A program made the translations under genes and the position numbers. Positions 38,586 to 51,792 of a DNA stretch of 64,000 bases are shown here, one piece after another. The stretch is from Methanobrevibacter millerae. Its GTDB lineage: Archaea > Methanobacteriota > Methanobacteria > Methanobacteriales > Methanobacteriaceae. Positions within the stretch are counted from its first letter, which is position 1; each line of letters starts with the position of its first letter. The notes below the pieces were generated by a model. It ran no database searches. It had not been told where the DNA came from and saw only the letters and a list, made by a program, of their open reading frames with translations. The stretch spans positions 67,060 through 131,059 of the forward strand of contig SUTF01000008.1 of NCBI GenBank assembly GCA_015063005.1. The letters run 5' to 3'.

Positions 38586-40856
38586 ATGCTTTTTAAAAAG
38601 ATGCTAAGAGACCTTTCCGATTACAAATTCCAATTCATTTCAATATTTTTATTGGCATTTTTAGGCGCATTTCTATTTTCAGGCATCAATGCGGAAGAAA
38701 TCGGTCTGGAATCAAGCATAGATAATTATTATGCCGAAACCAATATGGCAGATGGCTGGATTTATTCACCATATCTCAATGAACTTTTTCTAAAGCAGAC
38801 ATATCTGCTGGGTGCGACCACCCAAATGGAAAGACAGCTTGTTGTGGATTCGCTGGCAGACCTTGATGGCAATCCAGAAATAACGATGCATTTTGTTGAA
38901 AACAATACCCTGTCCAAGTTTTATTCCATTGAAGGGGAAAAGTTAAACATTAGCGATTCAAACGGAGTCTGGCTGGATAAGGATTTTGCCGATGCCAGAA
39001 ATCTGAAAGTGGGAGACAACATCACATTAAACTGTGAGGGCATAGAAATCGAAAAGGAAATTAGGGGCTTGGGCTATTCTCCGGAATATGTTTTCAACCT
39101 GCCGCACCATCTGATAAAACAGAATTTTTCCACACATGGTTTTGCCTATATGTCCCAGAAGGCATTTCCATCAGATACAGTACCTTATAATGTTTTGAAT
39201 GTAAAATTTGATGGAAAAGCGGACAATTTTAATAAACTGCTTGATTATCGTTTGGATGACTACTACAATTCATTTGTGCAGAAATCCGAACATCCCAGCG
39301 TAAGCGAATTTGACAATGAAATCAGCCAGCATAAAATGGCGGCCAATATTTTCCCATATGTGTTCATTTTCGTTTCTCTACTGATTCTTTTATCAACAAT
39401 CAAAAGGATGATTTCACATCAAAGGACCCAAATAGGCATCCTTAAGGCCAACGGATTTAGCGACCGCAGCCTCATTAAACACTATCTTTTACATGGAATA
39501 TTGACCGTGTCTGTGGCATCCGTATTGGGTTTGATTTTAGGACCTCTCATAATACCTAAAATAACCTACCCTACCGTATATAATACATACAGACTGCCAT
39601 ACCTCGATCCTGCAGGATTTATGAATTTCGCATACATTGTTGTTGTAATCATACTGCTGTCGGCAATAGTTTCATATTTTGCAATTAAAAATATAATTTA
39701 TGAATCCCCATCAAGCATGATAAGGCCTGAAGTGCCAAAAACAGCCAATTCAACTTTCATTGAAAGATTCAAAATTTGGAATAGGCTCCCATTCAATATC
39801 CGTTGGAATTATAGGGATTCAAAAAGACATAAGTTTAGAGCATTGATGACATTTTTGGGAATAGTTGGATGTACTGCACTTCTAATTTGTGCATTTGGAT
39901 TGAATGATGGAATGAACGATTCTGAGGATTGGTACTTCAATGACATCACCCATTTTGATTCAAAATTGGTTATCGACAAGAATGTGGAACCCTCCCAAGT
40001 CAATGACATTGCACAAAAGGTCAATGGCGACAAGCTGATGGAATCATACATTGACATGGAATCGGACAATGCCAAAACTACGGGCAATCTTCTGGTTTTA
40101 AATGGCACCGATTTGATTACTCCAACCGACGACAATCATGAAAAAATAAAAATCGATGCTGAAGACGTATTGATTTCAAGAAAAATTGCTGAAACGCTTG
40201 ACGTACATGTCGGAGACACACTCAAATGGCACATCAAGGGTTCGGACAAATGGGTTGATGTAAAGATTGACAAGATATATGCCGACCCGGTTTCCCAAGG
40301 ATTGATCATATCATCCGACAAATTGGATGAATTGGGATTGAATTACACCCCAACAAGCATAATAACATCTGAGCATGTGGATGGAGAATATGACGGAATC
40401 AAAGCAGTAAACACTATTGATGACTTAAAGGACAATTGGAACGAACTTTATCAAAGCTTGCTGCTGCTGGTTTCCATATTGATGTTTTTCGCCATTGTCT
40501 TGGCTGTTGTTGTTACATATAACCTGCTTTCATTGTCCTTTTTGGAAATGGAATATGATATCCTCATACTTAAGATTTTAGGATTTAGCAATCTATTTCT
40601 GACAAAATTGCTTGCACTCCAGAGCCTGTTCTTTATAGTTCTGGGAATATTGGCAGGCATCCCATTGGGTTACTATATTCAGGCGCTGATGTGGACATCA
40701 TCAAGCAAAAGATTTTATCAGGTAGCTACACTGTCACCTTCAAACCTGCTTTCAACATGCATAATCATTTTAGCGGTTTCAATAGTCGTGAACATCATAT
40801 TCTTCTATAAAATCAAGAAAATGGATGTAGTTGAAGAATCTAAAATTCTTGAGTGA
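38586..40856 (+). CDS. FtsX/MacB-type ABC transporter permease (756 aa)
   Basis: An N-terminal hydrophobic helix (about 14-36) is followed by an extracellular domain, then three FtsX-type helices (about 257-275, 300-330, 350-375); the second half repeats this arrangement (helix near 412-440, final helices about 625-645, 680-700, 725-750). This 4+4 layout is that of duplicated MacB/FtsX-like permeases of lipoprotein or peptide export systems. GGTGAAATA precedes the ATG. The partner ATPase is not adjacent in the window, so it is either elsewhere or lost. Substrate unknown. Confidence 0.87.
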   Translation: MLFKKMLRDLSDYKFQFISIFLLAFLGAFLFSGINAEEIGLESSIDNYYAETNMADGWIYSPYLNELFLKQTYLLGATTQMERQLVVDSLADLDGNPEITMHFVENNTLSKFYSIEGEKLNISDSNGVWLDKDFADARNLKVGDNITLNCEGIEIEKEIRGLGYSPEYVFNLPHHLIKQNFSTHGFAYMSQKAFPSDTVPYNVLNVKFDGKADNFNKLLDYRLDDYYNSFVQKSEHPSVSEFDNEISQHKMAANIFPYVFIFVSLLILLSTIKRMISHQRTQIGILKANGFSDRSLIKHYLLHGILTVSVASVLGLILGPLIIPKITYPTVYNTYRLPYLDPAGFMNFAYIVVVIILLSAIVSYFAIKNIIYESPSSMIRPEVPKTANSTFIERFKIWNRLPFNIRWNYRDSKRHKFRALMTFLGIVGCTALLICAFGLNDGMNDSEDWYFNDITHFDSKLVIDKNVEPSQVNDIAQKVNGDKLMESYIDMESDNAKTTGNLLVLNGTDLITPTDDNHEKIKIDAEDVLISRKIAETLDVHVGDTLKWHIKGSDKWVDVKIDKIYADPVSQGLIISSDKLDELGLNYTPTSIITSEHVDGEYDGIKAVNTIDDLKDNWNELYQSLLLLVSILMFFAIVLAVVVTYNLLSLSFLEMEYDILILKILGFSNLFLTKLLALQSLFFIVLGILAGIPLGYYIQALMWTSSSKRFYQVATLSPSNLLSTCIIILAVSIVVNIIFFYKIKKMDVVEESKILE

Positions 40857-41120
40857 TTAATTGATTTGAAAAATTAATAGAAAAACTGTTTAATTCTATA
40901 CATCCGAATACAACTAATCCCTGAAAAATTCAAAATCTTTAGGGGTCTGAAATTTTACTCCCATAAAACTCAATAATTTGAGCTTGTTTTTTTCATATTT
41001 CATATTAATTTTAATTGCCTTTCGATAGTACAAAAGGATTTTTATTATTTTTAAAAAATAGAGTCAATTTCATAGTAATATATAAATATTAGTTCATATA
41101 TACATTATATTATGATTTAA
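40857..41120. other. Intergenic region between ABC permease and transposase relic
   Basis: A/T-rich, no gene or convincing terminator hairpin seen. The right end (41080-41110) has an ATATAAATAT-like TATA element just before the transposase relic and may be the remains of its promoter. Confidence 0.4.
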
Positions 41121-41525
41121 ATGATGCATGGACTAAATTTTGATGAAACTGACTCTAATTATATGTTGTTGAATGAAATATTTAAAATTATAGGTTCTAG
41201 AGAATCTAAACAAATAATGAGTAGAAATGGTATTAAACCATTAAATAAAGTTATTTCTTTGGTTAAAACTATTATTCTGGCAGCTTATTTTGAATGTAGT
41301 ATTTCTTTTGTTGTTGATGAGTTAAAAAGTAAAATCTGAACTTAGAAAAGGTTTGAATTTTGATATTGTTTTTGAAGCACAGGAAATTTATGATAGATTA
41401 TCTAAAGTAAATCCGGAACAATTGGAAAATACTGTTAATATTATTTTGAATAAGCTTAGAAATGATTATAATCATGGCAAGAGGACTTTTATCATTGATG
41501 CCACTCCAGGAGATTTGAATATTAA
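41121..41525 (+). pseudogene. DDE transposase relic, frameshifted and truncated
   Basis: The first frame (41121-41339) reads GLNFDETDSNYMLLNEI... and ends in a helical segment ISLVKTIILAAYFECSISFVVDELKSK. A one-base frameshift near 41330 continues as ELRKGLNFDIVFEAQEIYDRLS and reaches FIIDATPGDLNIN near 41490-41525, the first catalytic Asp region of IS4-like/ISH-type transposases. Nothing resembling the rest of a transposase follows; downstream sequence reads as adhesin. Family placement is tentative. Confidence 0.55.
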
Positions 41526-43204
41526 TTTTATTCTTATTATAAGAAAGGTTCCTATAACCGTTATAGTTCCAATCCTGTTGATGCAATAGTTTTGATGTGT
41601 TCCTATGAAAGTTCAGGTTACCATAGAAAAAATTTAATGACCTACGATTATAATGTTAAGGAAACTTCTCAGGGCGTTTTTTATGGAATCGATGTTTATG
41701 CAACAAATGATAATGTCGCAACGTTGGTTTGGATACCTCAAAATATGTAACTCACTTTTTTTATAAAGGACAATATTATCCACCATCCGTTATACCACAA
41801 AATCCCTCTAAAATGTATGTGGCGACACATATATTTGAAAGTCAATACTTCGAAAATTCAATTGAATTGATAGAATGTACTCGTTCAGTTTTGATTGGAG
41901 AGGGGATGTCTGCACACTTTAAAATTAAACATTTATTCAATGAAAAAACTGTTGTTTTTAATTTAGGTAACGAAGCGGATTTTGTCACGGCCAGTGTCTC
42001 CCATGGAAGTTTCACATATGACTCCCAAAATCATCTTTTATACTGGACAATCCCCGCAATTAATCAAGAAAAAGACATCATGCTTACTATTAAACCAAAA
42101 TCCAAGGGTTACTTTAATTTGAACACCCATATAACTGGAATGACTGAAAATCATAATGTTGTGTACTATGTTACAGAACAGAGTGTGAATATTGATTCAG
42201 CAAATTTTGAAAAATATAAAGGTGGACCTCAAAACCTAAATATTTATCTAAAAGATAAAAATAGGATATCATTAATGGGTGAAAAGGTAGCTATTTTAAT
42301 TAATGGAATAACATATTATCACCAGGTCCCAGCTCAAGGATTCATATCATTTCCTGTAAATTTAAATCCGGGAGAATATGATGTTAAAATTTGGTATGAT
42401 GGAAAATTTGGTAAAAATCAAACTACCGCACATATTACAATCAAATCAACCCTATTTGGAAATGATATTGTAAAATACTATAAAAATGACACCCAATTTT
42501 ATGCATCTTTTTTGGATGGTAATGGCAATCCTTTAAAGAATGCAAATATTAATTTTAATATAAATGGTGTGATTTATACTCGAATGACAGATGGAAATGG
42601 TGTTGCTAAATTAAATATCAATTTAAGTCCTAACAAATATATTATCACATCCATTAATTTAGCCACTGGTGAACAAAAAAGTAATTATATAACCGTAAAA
42701 CATGTGCTTACTGAAAATAAAGATTTGATAAAATATTATAAAAATGATTCCCAATACACATTGAAGATATTGGATGGTCAAGGAAAACCTCAGAGTGGTG
42801 AAAAAGTAACATTTAATATTAATGGAGTTTTTTATGATAGAATTTCAAACAACGGTTATGTAAAGTTAAATATTAATTTAACTCCCGGAAATTACATTAT
42901 CACTGCATCATATAATGGATATTCAGTTTCTAATAATATTAGAGTATTATCAAGATTGCTTAGTGATGATATGAATATGAATTATAAAGATGGCAGTACA
43001 TTTAAAGTTTCCGTTTTAGATGAAACAGGCAATATTATCACTGGTGAAAATGTTACTTTCAACATCAATGGCGTCTTTTATAATCGTACTGTTGGTGAAA
43101 ATGGTTTTGCCAAGTTAAATATTAATTTAATGCCGGGTAAATATATTATAACTAGTTATTGGAGAGATTGTATTAAATCAAATATCATAACAATAAAATC
43201 ATAA
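41526..43204 (+). pseudogene. N-terminally truncated adhesin-like gene with Ig repeats
   Basis: From about 41526 one frame reads FYSYYKKGSYNRYSSNPVD and continues to a stop at 41749; a shift near 41740 leads into the frame open from TTG 41729 to 43204 (491 codons). There is no signal peptide and no good ribosome binding site. Residues about 30-150 of the long frame resemble a DUF11-like surface domain. Three Ig-like repeats follow (DIVKYYKNDTQF, DLIKYYKNDSQY, DMNMNYKDGSTFK), the last being the terminal subtype seen in other surface proteins. The 5' part was apparently lost to the transposon relic fused upstream. Confidence 0.65.
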
Positions 43205-43377
43205 TATTATTATGAAACTAAAAAATTTCACAATAGATAATCCACAATATTAACACAAAATATAAATAAACTAAATTATAAAATTTTAAATTAAAGAATT
43301 AAATATTCAATATTTTTCAATGATTAATAAAACGGATTTAAACCAAAATACCTATAACCAACAAAGGAGGGCATAAA

Positions 43378-43527
43378 ATGAGTAATGGAGATTATTGTAA
43401 TATCAATTGCAGATATTTCCGCGAAACCTATGAAATGATGGATGATGAAGAAAGAGAAGTTTCCTATTGTGCTTTAGGAAATTCTGAAATATACAACAGA
43501 AATTTTTGTGAAGATTACGAAGTTTAA
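43378..43527 (+). CDS. Four-cysteine microprotein (49 aa)
   Basis: A very strong ribosome binding site, AAAGGAGGG, stands 7 bases before the ATG. The product begins MSNGDYCNINCRYFRE and is acidic. Four cysteines at positions 7, 11, 31 and 44 (CxxxC, then C, then C) suggest a small metal-binding or Fe-S site, which is inference. It has no hydrophobic segment, so it is likely cytosolic. It matches no family I can name. Its neighbours are the adhesin relic and a convergent NTF2-like gene. Confidence 0.7.
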   Translation: MSNGDYCNINCRYFRETYEMMDDEEREVSYCALGNSEIYNRNFCEDYEV

Positions 43528-43567
43528 AACACTGTAATTTGTGGAAATCATGGCATTTAGACAAAAA

Positions 43568-43963
43568 TTATGTGTCCCATTTGCCAATAATCCAATTACC
43601 ATTTATTTTTTTAAAATCCATTATAGTATCAATAGTCCATGCACCGCTTGCACCATAGACACGGGCAGTTAACGTAACATCAGATATTAATGTGGCATTT
43701 TCATTATCATCGAATAAAATATTTGGATCATGGATTTCTGATTTAAAATAATTTAGAGTACCATCCATTACTTCAGCAATAAATTGAGCTTTAGTTTGCT
43801 TTTTACCTGACATATGAGTTAAAATATAATCATCAGCCATTAATTCATTTAATTTATCCTCATCCTTGTCAATTAATGCCTGTTGGTATTGAACAAAACA
43901 ATCCAAAACTTCCTTATCCGCACCGTCAAAAGTTCTTTTTGATATAATTTCCACGTCATTCAT
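43568..43963 (-). CDS. NTF2-like / SnoaL-type small protein (131 aa)
   Basis: The sequence has the cone-shaped NTF2 fold pattern: a helical start with VLDCFVQYQQALIDKDEDKLNELMADDYILTHMSGKKQTK, then strands ending FKKINGNWIIGKWDT. DUF4440/SnoaL-like members of this kind are enzymes or ligand binders of varied function; no catalytic set can be assigned. There is no ribosome binding site and a TATA-like TTAATATAA lies about 25-34 bases upstream (43988-43997), so the mRNA may be almost leaderless. It is divergent from nadE. Confidence 0.75.
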   Translation of the reverse strand: MNDVEIISKRTFDGADKEVLDCFVQYQQALIDKDEDKLNELMADDYILTHMSGKKQTKAQFIAEVMDGTLNYFKSEIHDPNILFDDNENATLISDVTLTARVYGASGAWTIDTIMDFKKINGNWIIGKWDT

Positions 43964-44028
43964 AATAATATATTATATAATAAAACAGTTATATTAATTA
44001 CTAATGAAAGATTAAGTGAGTGTTTGAT

Positions 44029-44822
44029 ATGAACGAAATTCCAAAAATTGATGTTGAAAAAACAAAAGATGATATTGTAAAATTCGTTCAAAATAAAGTA
44101 TCTGAAGCCAATGCAGACGGACTTGTAGTTGGATTAAGTGGAGGAATTGACTCCACATTAGCTGCATTTTTAGCTTGTAAAGCTGTTGGTAAGGAAAATG
44201 TATTTGGAATAGTAATGCCCTCTACAACAACACCAACAGAAGATAAACTTCACGGTACTACAATAGCTCAACTATTAGGAATTAAATATAAGGAAATTGC
44301 TATTGATAGTATTTTAAACGAATTCTTATCAGTTACACAGTTAGAAGAAAATAAATTAGCTATTGGAAATCTTAAAGCTAGAATAAGAATGTCAATCATT
44401 TATTTTTATGCTAATTCTAAAAACTATTTGGTTAGTGGAACAGGTAACAAAAGTGAAATTTTAATTGGTTACTTTACAAAATACGGAGACGGAGCTTGTG
44501 ATATTGAACCGATTGGAGATTTATATAAAACAGACGTGTATCAATTGGCCAAATATTTAGAAATTCCACAAGAAATCATCGACAAACCACCTAGAGCAGG
44601 TTTATGGAATAACCAGACAGATGAAGATGAAATTGGAATGACTTATGAATTGCTTGATAAAATCTTATACAGATTTATAGAAAAAGACATCGATGCGAAT
44701 TCAATAGCTGATGAATTAGATATTGAAGTTGATGACGTTAATGATATTATAAATAGAGTTAATAGGAACAAACATAAAAGTAAAGTTCCTGAAAGCCCTA
44801 AAAAGACTTTAATGGTGATTTA

Positions 44823-44823
<1 letters not shown>
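44029..44823 (+). CDS. nadE: NH3-dependent NAD+ synthetase
   Basis: NadE adenylates nicotinic acid adenine dinucleotide and amidates it with ammonia to give NAD. The PP-loop SGGIDST is near residue 40; [19 protein letters not shown] and the DKPPRAGLW segments complete the signature. There is no glutaminase domain, so it uses free ammonia, as usual in archaea. I start at ATG 44029 (264 aa) with AGTGAG upstream rather than the GTG at 44020. Its stop TAG overlaps the leuS GTG start by one base, so the two genes are coupled. Confidence 0.93.
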
Positions 44824-47669
<2,846 letters not shown>

Positions 47670-47789
47670 CTTCTTTTTTTCTTTTTTTAAGCATTGAAAT
47701 TTTATAATTAACAAAATAAAAAAAATAATGAATTAATTAATCCGCCATTATTATTGGCCTATCTGATAAGCGCCATAAACGAATTATTT

Positions 47790-47828
47790 TAAAAAAAAAA
47801 AAAATAAAAACAATCCAAAGATTGTTTT
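47790..47828 (-). terminator. Hairpin plus T-run terminator of the DUF308 gene
   Basis: Overlapping the end of the stop codon on the minus strand is a perfect hairpin of 9-base arms, AAAACAATC and GATTGTTTT (47807-47828), with a 4-base loop. It is followed on the minus strand by a run of 14 T's (47791-47804). This is the clearest intrinsic-type terminator in the window. Confidence 0.8.
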
Positions 47829-48282
47829 ATTCAGAAATAAATAATCTTATTCCTTGGATAATTAAAGATACACCCAATAAAACTGCAGCATAGAATGGAT
47901 TAACAATTGAATTGAATGCAAGGATGAATGCTACAATACCCATAATCAGAATCAATAATGAAGATATTTTTGATATTTTTGAGTCTGAAATAAGACCTGC
48001 AATACCAAATAAAATCATTACAATACCGACAAGGTAAAATTGTAATCCTACAAGGAACGGTAATGCATTCATAGCAAACATGAACAATAGACCAAATATG
48101 ATGGATATAACACCAATCACTACATTCAATGATGTAAGTCCATTAAGTAAGGATGCAAAACCAAAGAATAATAAACTTAGTCCAATAACAATAGATGTGA
48201 AACTTGAACTAAAAATAGGGAAAATTATAAAAATTAATCCTAAAATTATAGATATTATTCCAGCTATTTTATTTGTCTCCAT
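47827..48282 (-). CDS. DUF308 (HdeD-like) membrane protein (151 aa)
   Basis: Six hydrophobic helices arranged in pairs fill the protein (GIISIILGLIFIIFP, SIVIGLSLLFFGFASL, and similar). This is the HdeD/DUF308 pattern; HdeD has been tied to acid stress in bacteria, but the archaeal role is unknown. I start at ATG 48282 (METNKIAGI) with GGAGG 7 bases upstream; an earlier start would add 16 polar residues. The gene is divergent from the protease-adhesin gene. Confidence 0.8.
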   Translation of the reverse strand: METNKIAGIISIILGLIFIIFPIFSSSFTSIVIGLSLLFFGFASLLNGLTSLNVVIGVISIIFGLLFMFAMNALPFLVGLQFYLVGIVMILFGIAGLISDSKISKISSLLILIMGIVAFILAFNSIVNPFYAAVLLGVSLIIQGIRLFISE

Positions 48283-48460
48283 ATTTTTTCCTCCATATTT
48301 TTTTAAGTTCACCATATTCAGTGAAAACAAATCAATGAAAGCAATTAAGCTTTAATATTATCTATTTTCATTGAAATATTTAATTTTATTGATTTATGGA
48401 AAAAATATATTATATATGAATTATAAAAATATACACATGAATAAAATGGAGGAAAAATAA

Positions 48461-51400
48461 TTGAATAAACTTAAAATATTTCTAGTATTATTTGTGTTAT
48501 TGATATCCATAAGTGCAGTGTCTGCCGAAGGAAATTTCACATCAATTCAGAATGAAATTGCAGACAGTGCAGAACGTATTGACATAACACAAGATTATAC
48601 TTATGATGAAAAAGCAGATACCATTATAGATTCAGGTATTATAGTAAATAAAACTAATTTTTTAATCGATGGACATGGACATACATTGAATGGAAATAAC
48701 CAAACAAGGATTTTTCATGTTGTTGGTAACAATGTTGTAATAGCTAACCTCAATTTCGTTAACGGAAATGGTAACATCGGTGGTGCAATAATATGTGAAG
48801 GAAGTACAACAATTTACAATTGTACATTTTCAAACAACTATGCTTCATCTGATGGAGGAGCAGTCGTATTTAAAACAAACGGACAAGTAATTGCTTCAAC
48901 ATTTACAGATAATTACTCACCAGATTCAGCTGCAATAGCAGTGTATGAATCAGAAGTGAGCATTAATTCATCTCTATTTACAAGCAGTATAGAACTTGAA
49001 AAAGGATATATTTCCGGTTCTAAAGCATCAATAATTGTGAACAACAGTATTTTTGCGAATACTATTTCAAAATATGCTGCAATAATAAGTGATAGAACAA
49101 CATTAATTCAAAATTCAAGATTTATAAACTTGCATGCCAAAGAAAGTGGTGGAGCAATCATTTTAAAAGAAATTGATGATGCTATCATCATAAACAGTAC
49201 TTTCATTAATGTTACTTCACAAAAAAATGCTGGAGCAGTATTGCTAGATGCACCTGGTTTCAAATACAAAAATAATGGAACACTAATGATTCATGAATGT
49301 GAATTCATCAACTGTTCTTCAAACTTTGGTGGAGCGGTTGTTTTGCTTGGTGGAAATGCAAGCATAACAAAAACAGATTTCATAAATAATAAAGCAGTTT
49401 TCGATGGTGGAGCAGTATATACTTCATTCAATAATCTCAGGATAGCAAATACCATATTTGAAGGCAATAGCTTAATTTATGATGATAAAGACATGGCTCA
49501 TGGAGGAGCTATTTATTCAGACGTTTGTGATTTAGAGATTTACAATACCAAATTTTCAAATAATGACAACAATGCAATTTACGCTTACGACTCAAATATA
49601 ATCGTGAACGCAACCTTTTTAAACAATACCGAAGCAATTCATGGAGTATTTTTAAACAAATATAATGTTTATTATAATACTGATACAAGTGACATATTTA
49701 TCTTTAATGACACATTCTTCCCATTCGTTATTTCTGAAAAAGGTGCGAAACTAAACTTTACCAATAACGATATCGTAATAAAGAAACTTCCATCCAAATA
49801 CAATTCAGCTGACTGGGGATGGGTAAGTTCCATTAAAGACCAAGGTGCTGATAACTCATGTTGGGCATTCGGAACAGCAGCAGCAATAGAATCATCCATA
49901 TTGGCAGATACAGACGTTGAATATGATTTTTCAGAAAACAATATTCAAAATTCAATGATTAGATATTCAAAATATGGTGCATTGACTAGTGAAGGTGGAG
50001 ACATATTAATGTCAGCACTTTATGCCCTCAATTGGTTTGGAATGCTTCCAACCTATGATGATACATATGACGAATACGGAAAAATACCATTATTAATTTC
50101 CGGCGAAGACAACATTCATATACAGGATGCAGTGTTAATCAAAGCACGTAAAAATGTTACAGACAATTTCAATATCAAACGTGCCATATTAGAATACGGA
50201 GCAATAACTACTGGAATTAAATCAGTGGGTGCACCATACTATAATTCAACCAACGCTGCACAATACTACAATAATGCAAGTGACATTGATTGTAATCACA
50301 TTATAGCTGTTGTTGGATGGGATGATACCTACTCCAAAAACAATTTCATAATCACACCGCCAGGAGATGGCGCATGGATTGTTAAAAACAGTTATGGAAC
50401 CAAACATGGAGATGAAGGATTCGACTACGTATCATATTATGACCTTACATTATTCTCCGAAGAATCCATGGCATACCTCTTTGATAATAATGAATCATAT
50501 GACACCAATTACCAACGTGATTTCGGAGGAGAACTTGAATTAAACAAAACTGATGGTGTAACTTACAGGACTACATACACCTGTGTCCAAGACGGATATT
50601 TAAGTGCAATAGGATCATGGTTTGAACAAGATTCCCCATTCACATACAATATTTACATCAATGACAAATTAATATTAAACCATACTGAAAAATCCCCATT
50701 CACAGGATATCACACAGTTCCATTATATGAATACATATCCGTAGACGAAGGTGATGAAATTGCTGTTGAATTAACTAATACAATGTTTCCAACAATTAAA
50801 AAATCAAGAGTACATTACGAAACAAACAAATCCTTCGTTTTAAATAATGGTAAATGGTTTGATTTAGCTAACATGGACAGAACCTTATCATTAAAAGTAT
50901 ATACCCAAAGTTCCGTTGAAGGCCTAGCTACAGGAGACATAAAGAAAGTTTATAAAAACGGCACCCAATTTGAAGCAAACGTTAAAGTTGCCGGTGCTGA
51001 TGTAGTCTTTGAAATCAATGGTAATAAATATACAAGAACAAGTAATGAAAAAGGTGTAGCTTCATTAAATATTAACTTAGAACCTAATAACTATACCATT
51101 AAAACAACATATAATGGTAAAACAGTTCAAAACGATATTGAAGTATTGCCAACATTAATTGGACAAGACTTAGTAAAATACTACAGAAACGATTCACAAT
51201 TCTATGTTGAATTAATCGATGGTCAATGTAATCCTGTACCTAATACAAATATTACCATGAACATTAATGGAGTATTTTACGAAAGAACAACCAATGATAA
51301 AGGAATTGCTCGTTTAAATATTAATTTAAACCCTGGAAAATATATATTAACTGCTATCGATCCATTAACCGGTTATGAAGAAGCATTTAACATAACAGTA

Positions 51401-51658
51401 CTTCCAGTATTGACAGCAAATGACATCAACATGACATATCGCGATGGAACACAATTCAAAGCTACAATAGTTGATGGTCAAGGAAAACCAATATCCGGAG
51501 TTAATATAACATTTAATGTAAATGGAGTCTTCTATCAAAGAACAACCGATGGAAATGGAACAGCTAAATTAAACATTAACTTAATGGCTGGAGAATACAT
51601 CATCACTTCACAGTACGAAAGTGCTGTAACCTCAAATACAATTACCATTAAAGAATAA
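48461..51658 (+). CDS. Secreted beta-helix/papain-like protease/Ig-repeat surface protein (1065 aa)
   Basis: The start is TTG at 48461 with GGAGG upstream; residues 1-22 are a signal peptide ending SAVSA. Residues about 30-440 are beta-helix. Residues about 445-690 are a C1A papain-like peptidase: Gln460 (oxyanion), Cys467 in NSCWAFGT, His613 in CNHIIAVVGWDD and Asn643 in WIVKNSYGTKHGDEGF, a complete catalytic set. A lectin-like beta domain (about 690-800) follows. Then come three Ig repeats (DIKKVYKNGTQF, DLVKYYRNDSQF, DINMTYRDGTQFK). It is thus a surface-bound cysteine protease, perhaps against peptide cross-links of pseudomurein or host/competitor proteins (inference). A terminator hairpin overlaps the stop. 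Confidence 0.92.
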   Translation: MNKLKIFLVLFVLLISISAVSAEGNFTSIQNEIADSAERIDITQDYTYDEKADTIIDSGIIVNKTNFLIDGHGHTLNGNNQTRIFHVVGNNVVIANLNFVNGNGNIGGAIICEGSTTIYNCTFSNNYASSDGGAVVFKTNGQVIASTFTDNYSPDSAAIAVYESEVSINSSLFTSSIELEKGYISGSKASIIVNNSIFANTISKYAAIISDRTTLIQNSRFINLHAKESGGAIILKEIDDAIIINSTFINVTSQKNAGAVLLDAPGFKYKNNGTLMIHECEFINCSSNFGGAVVLLGGNASITKTDFINNKAVFDGGAVYTSFNNLRIANTIFEGNSLIYDDKDMAHGGAIYSDVCDLEIYNTKFSNNDNNAIYAYDSNIIVNATFLNNTEAIHGVFLNKYNVYYNTDTSDIFIFNDTFFPFVISEKGAKLNFTNNDIVIKKLPSKYNSADWGWVSSIKDQGADNSCWAFGTAAAIESSILADTDVEYDFSENNIQNSMIRYSKYGALTSEGGDILMSALYALNWFGMLPTYDDTYDEYGKIPLLISGEDNIHIQDAVLIKARKNVTDNFNIKRAILEYGAITTGIKSVGAPYYNSTNAAQYYNNASDIDCNHIIAVVGWDDTYSKNNFIITPPGDGAWIVKNSYGTKHGDEGFDYVSYYDLTLFSEESMAYLFDNNESYDTNYQRDFGGELELNKTDGVTYRTTYTCVQDGYLSAIGSWFEQDSPFTYNIYINDKLILNHTEKSPFTGYHTVPLYEYISVDEGDEIAVELTNTMFPTIKKSRVHYETNKSFVLNNGKWFDLANMDRTLSLKVYTQSSVEGLATGDIKKVYKNGTQFEANVKVAGADVVFEINGNKYTRTSNEKGVASLNINLEPNNYTIKTTYNGKTVQNDIEVLPTLIGQDLVKYYRNDSQFYVELIDGQCNPVPNTNITMNINGVFYERTTNDKGIARLNINLNPGKYILTAIDPLTGYEEAFNITVLPVLTANDINMTYRDGTQFKATIVDGQGKPISGVNITFNVNGVFYQRTTDGNGTAKLNINLMAGEYIITSQYESAVTSNTITIKE

Positions 51659-51690
51659 GGGGAAAATCCTCTTATTTTTTCTTTTTTTAA
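51654..51690 (+). terminator. Terminator of the protease-adhesin gene
   Basis: AATAAGGGGA and TCCTCTTATT form 10-base arms with one G-U pair around a 3-base loop (51654-51676), overlapping the stop codon, followed by T-rich TTTTTTCTTTTTTT. Confidence 0.65.
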
Positions 51691-51792
51691 AACTATTTTT
51701 TCTACTATATATGCTAAAATTCAAATTATACAAAAAAAGACGATTAAACGATTAAATCACTATTTAAAAAAAAATAAAAAAAAATAAAAAAT

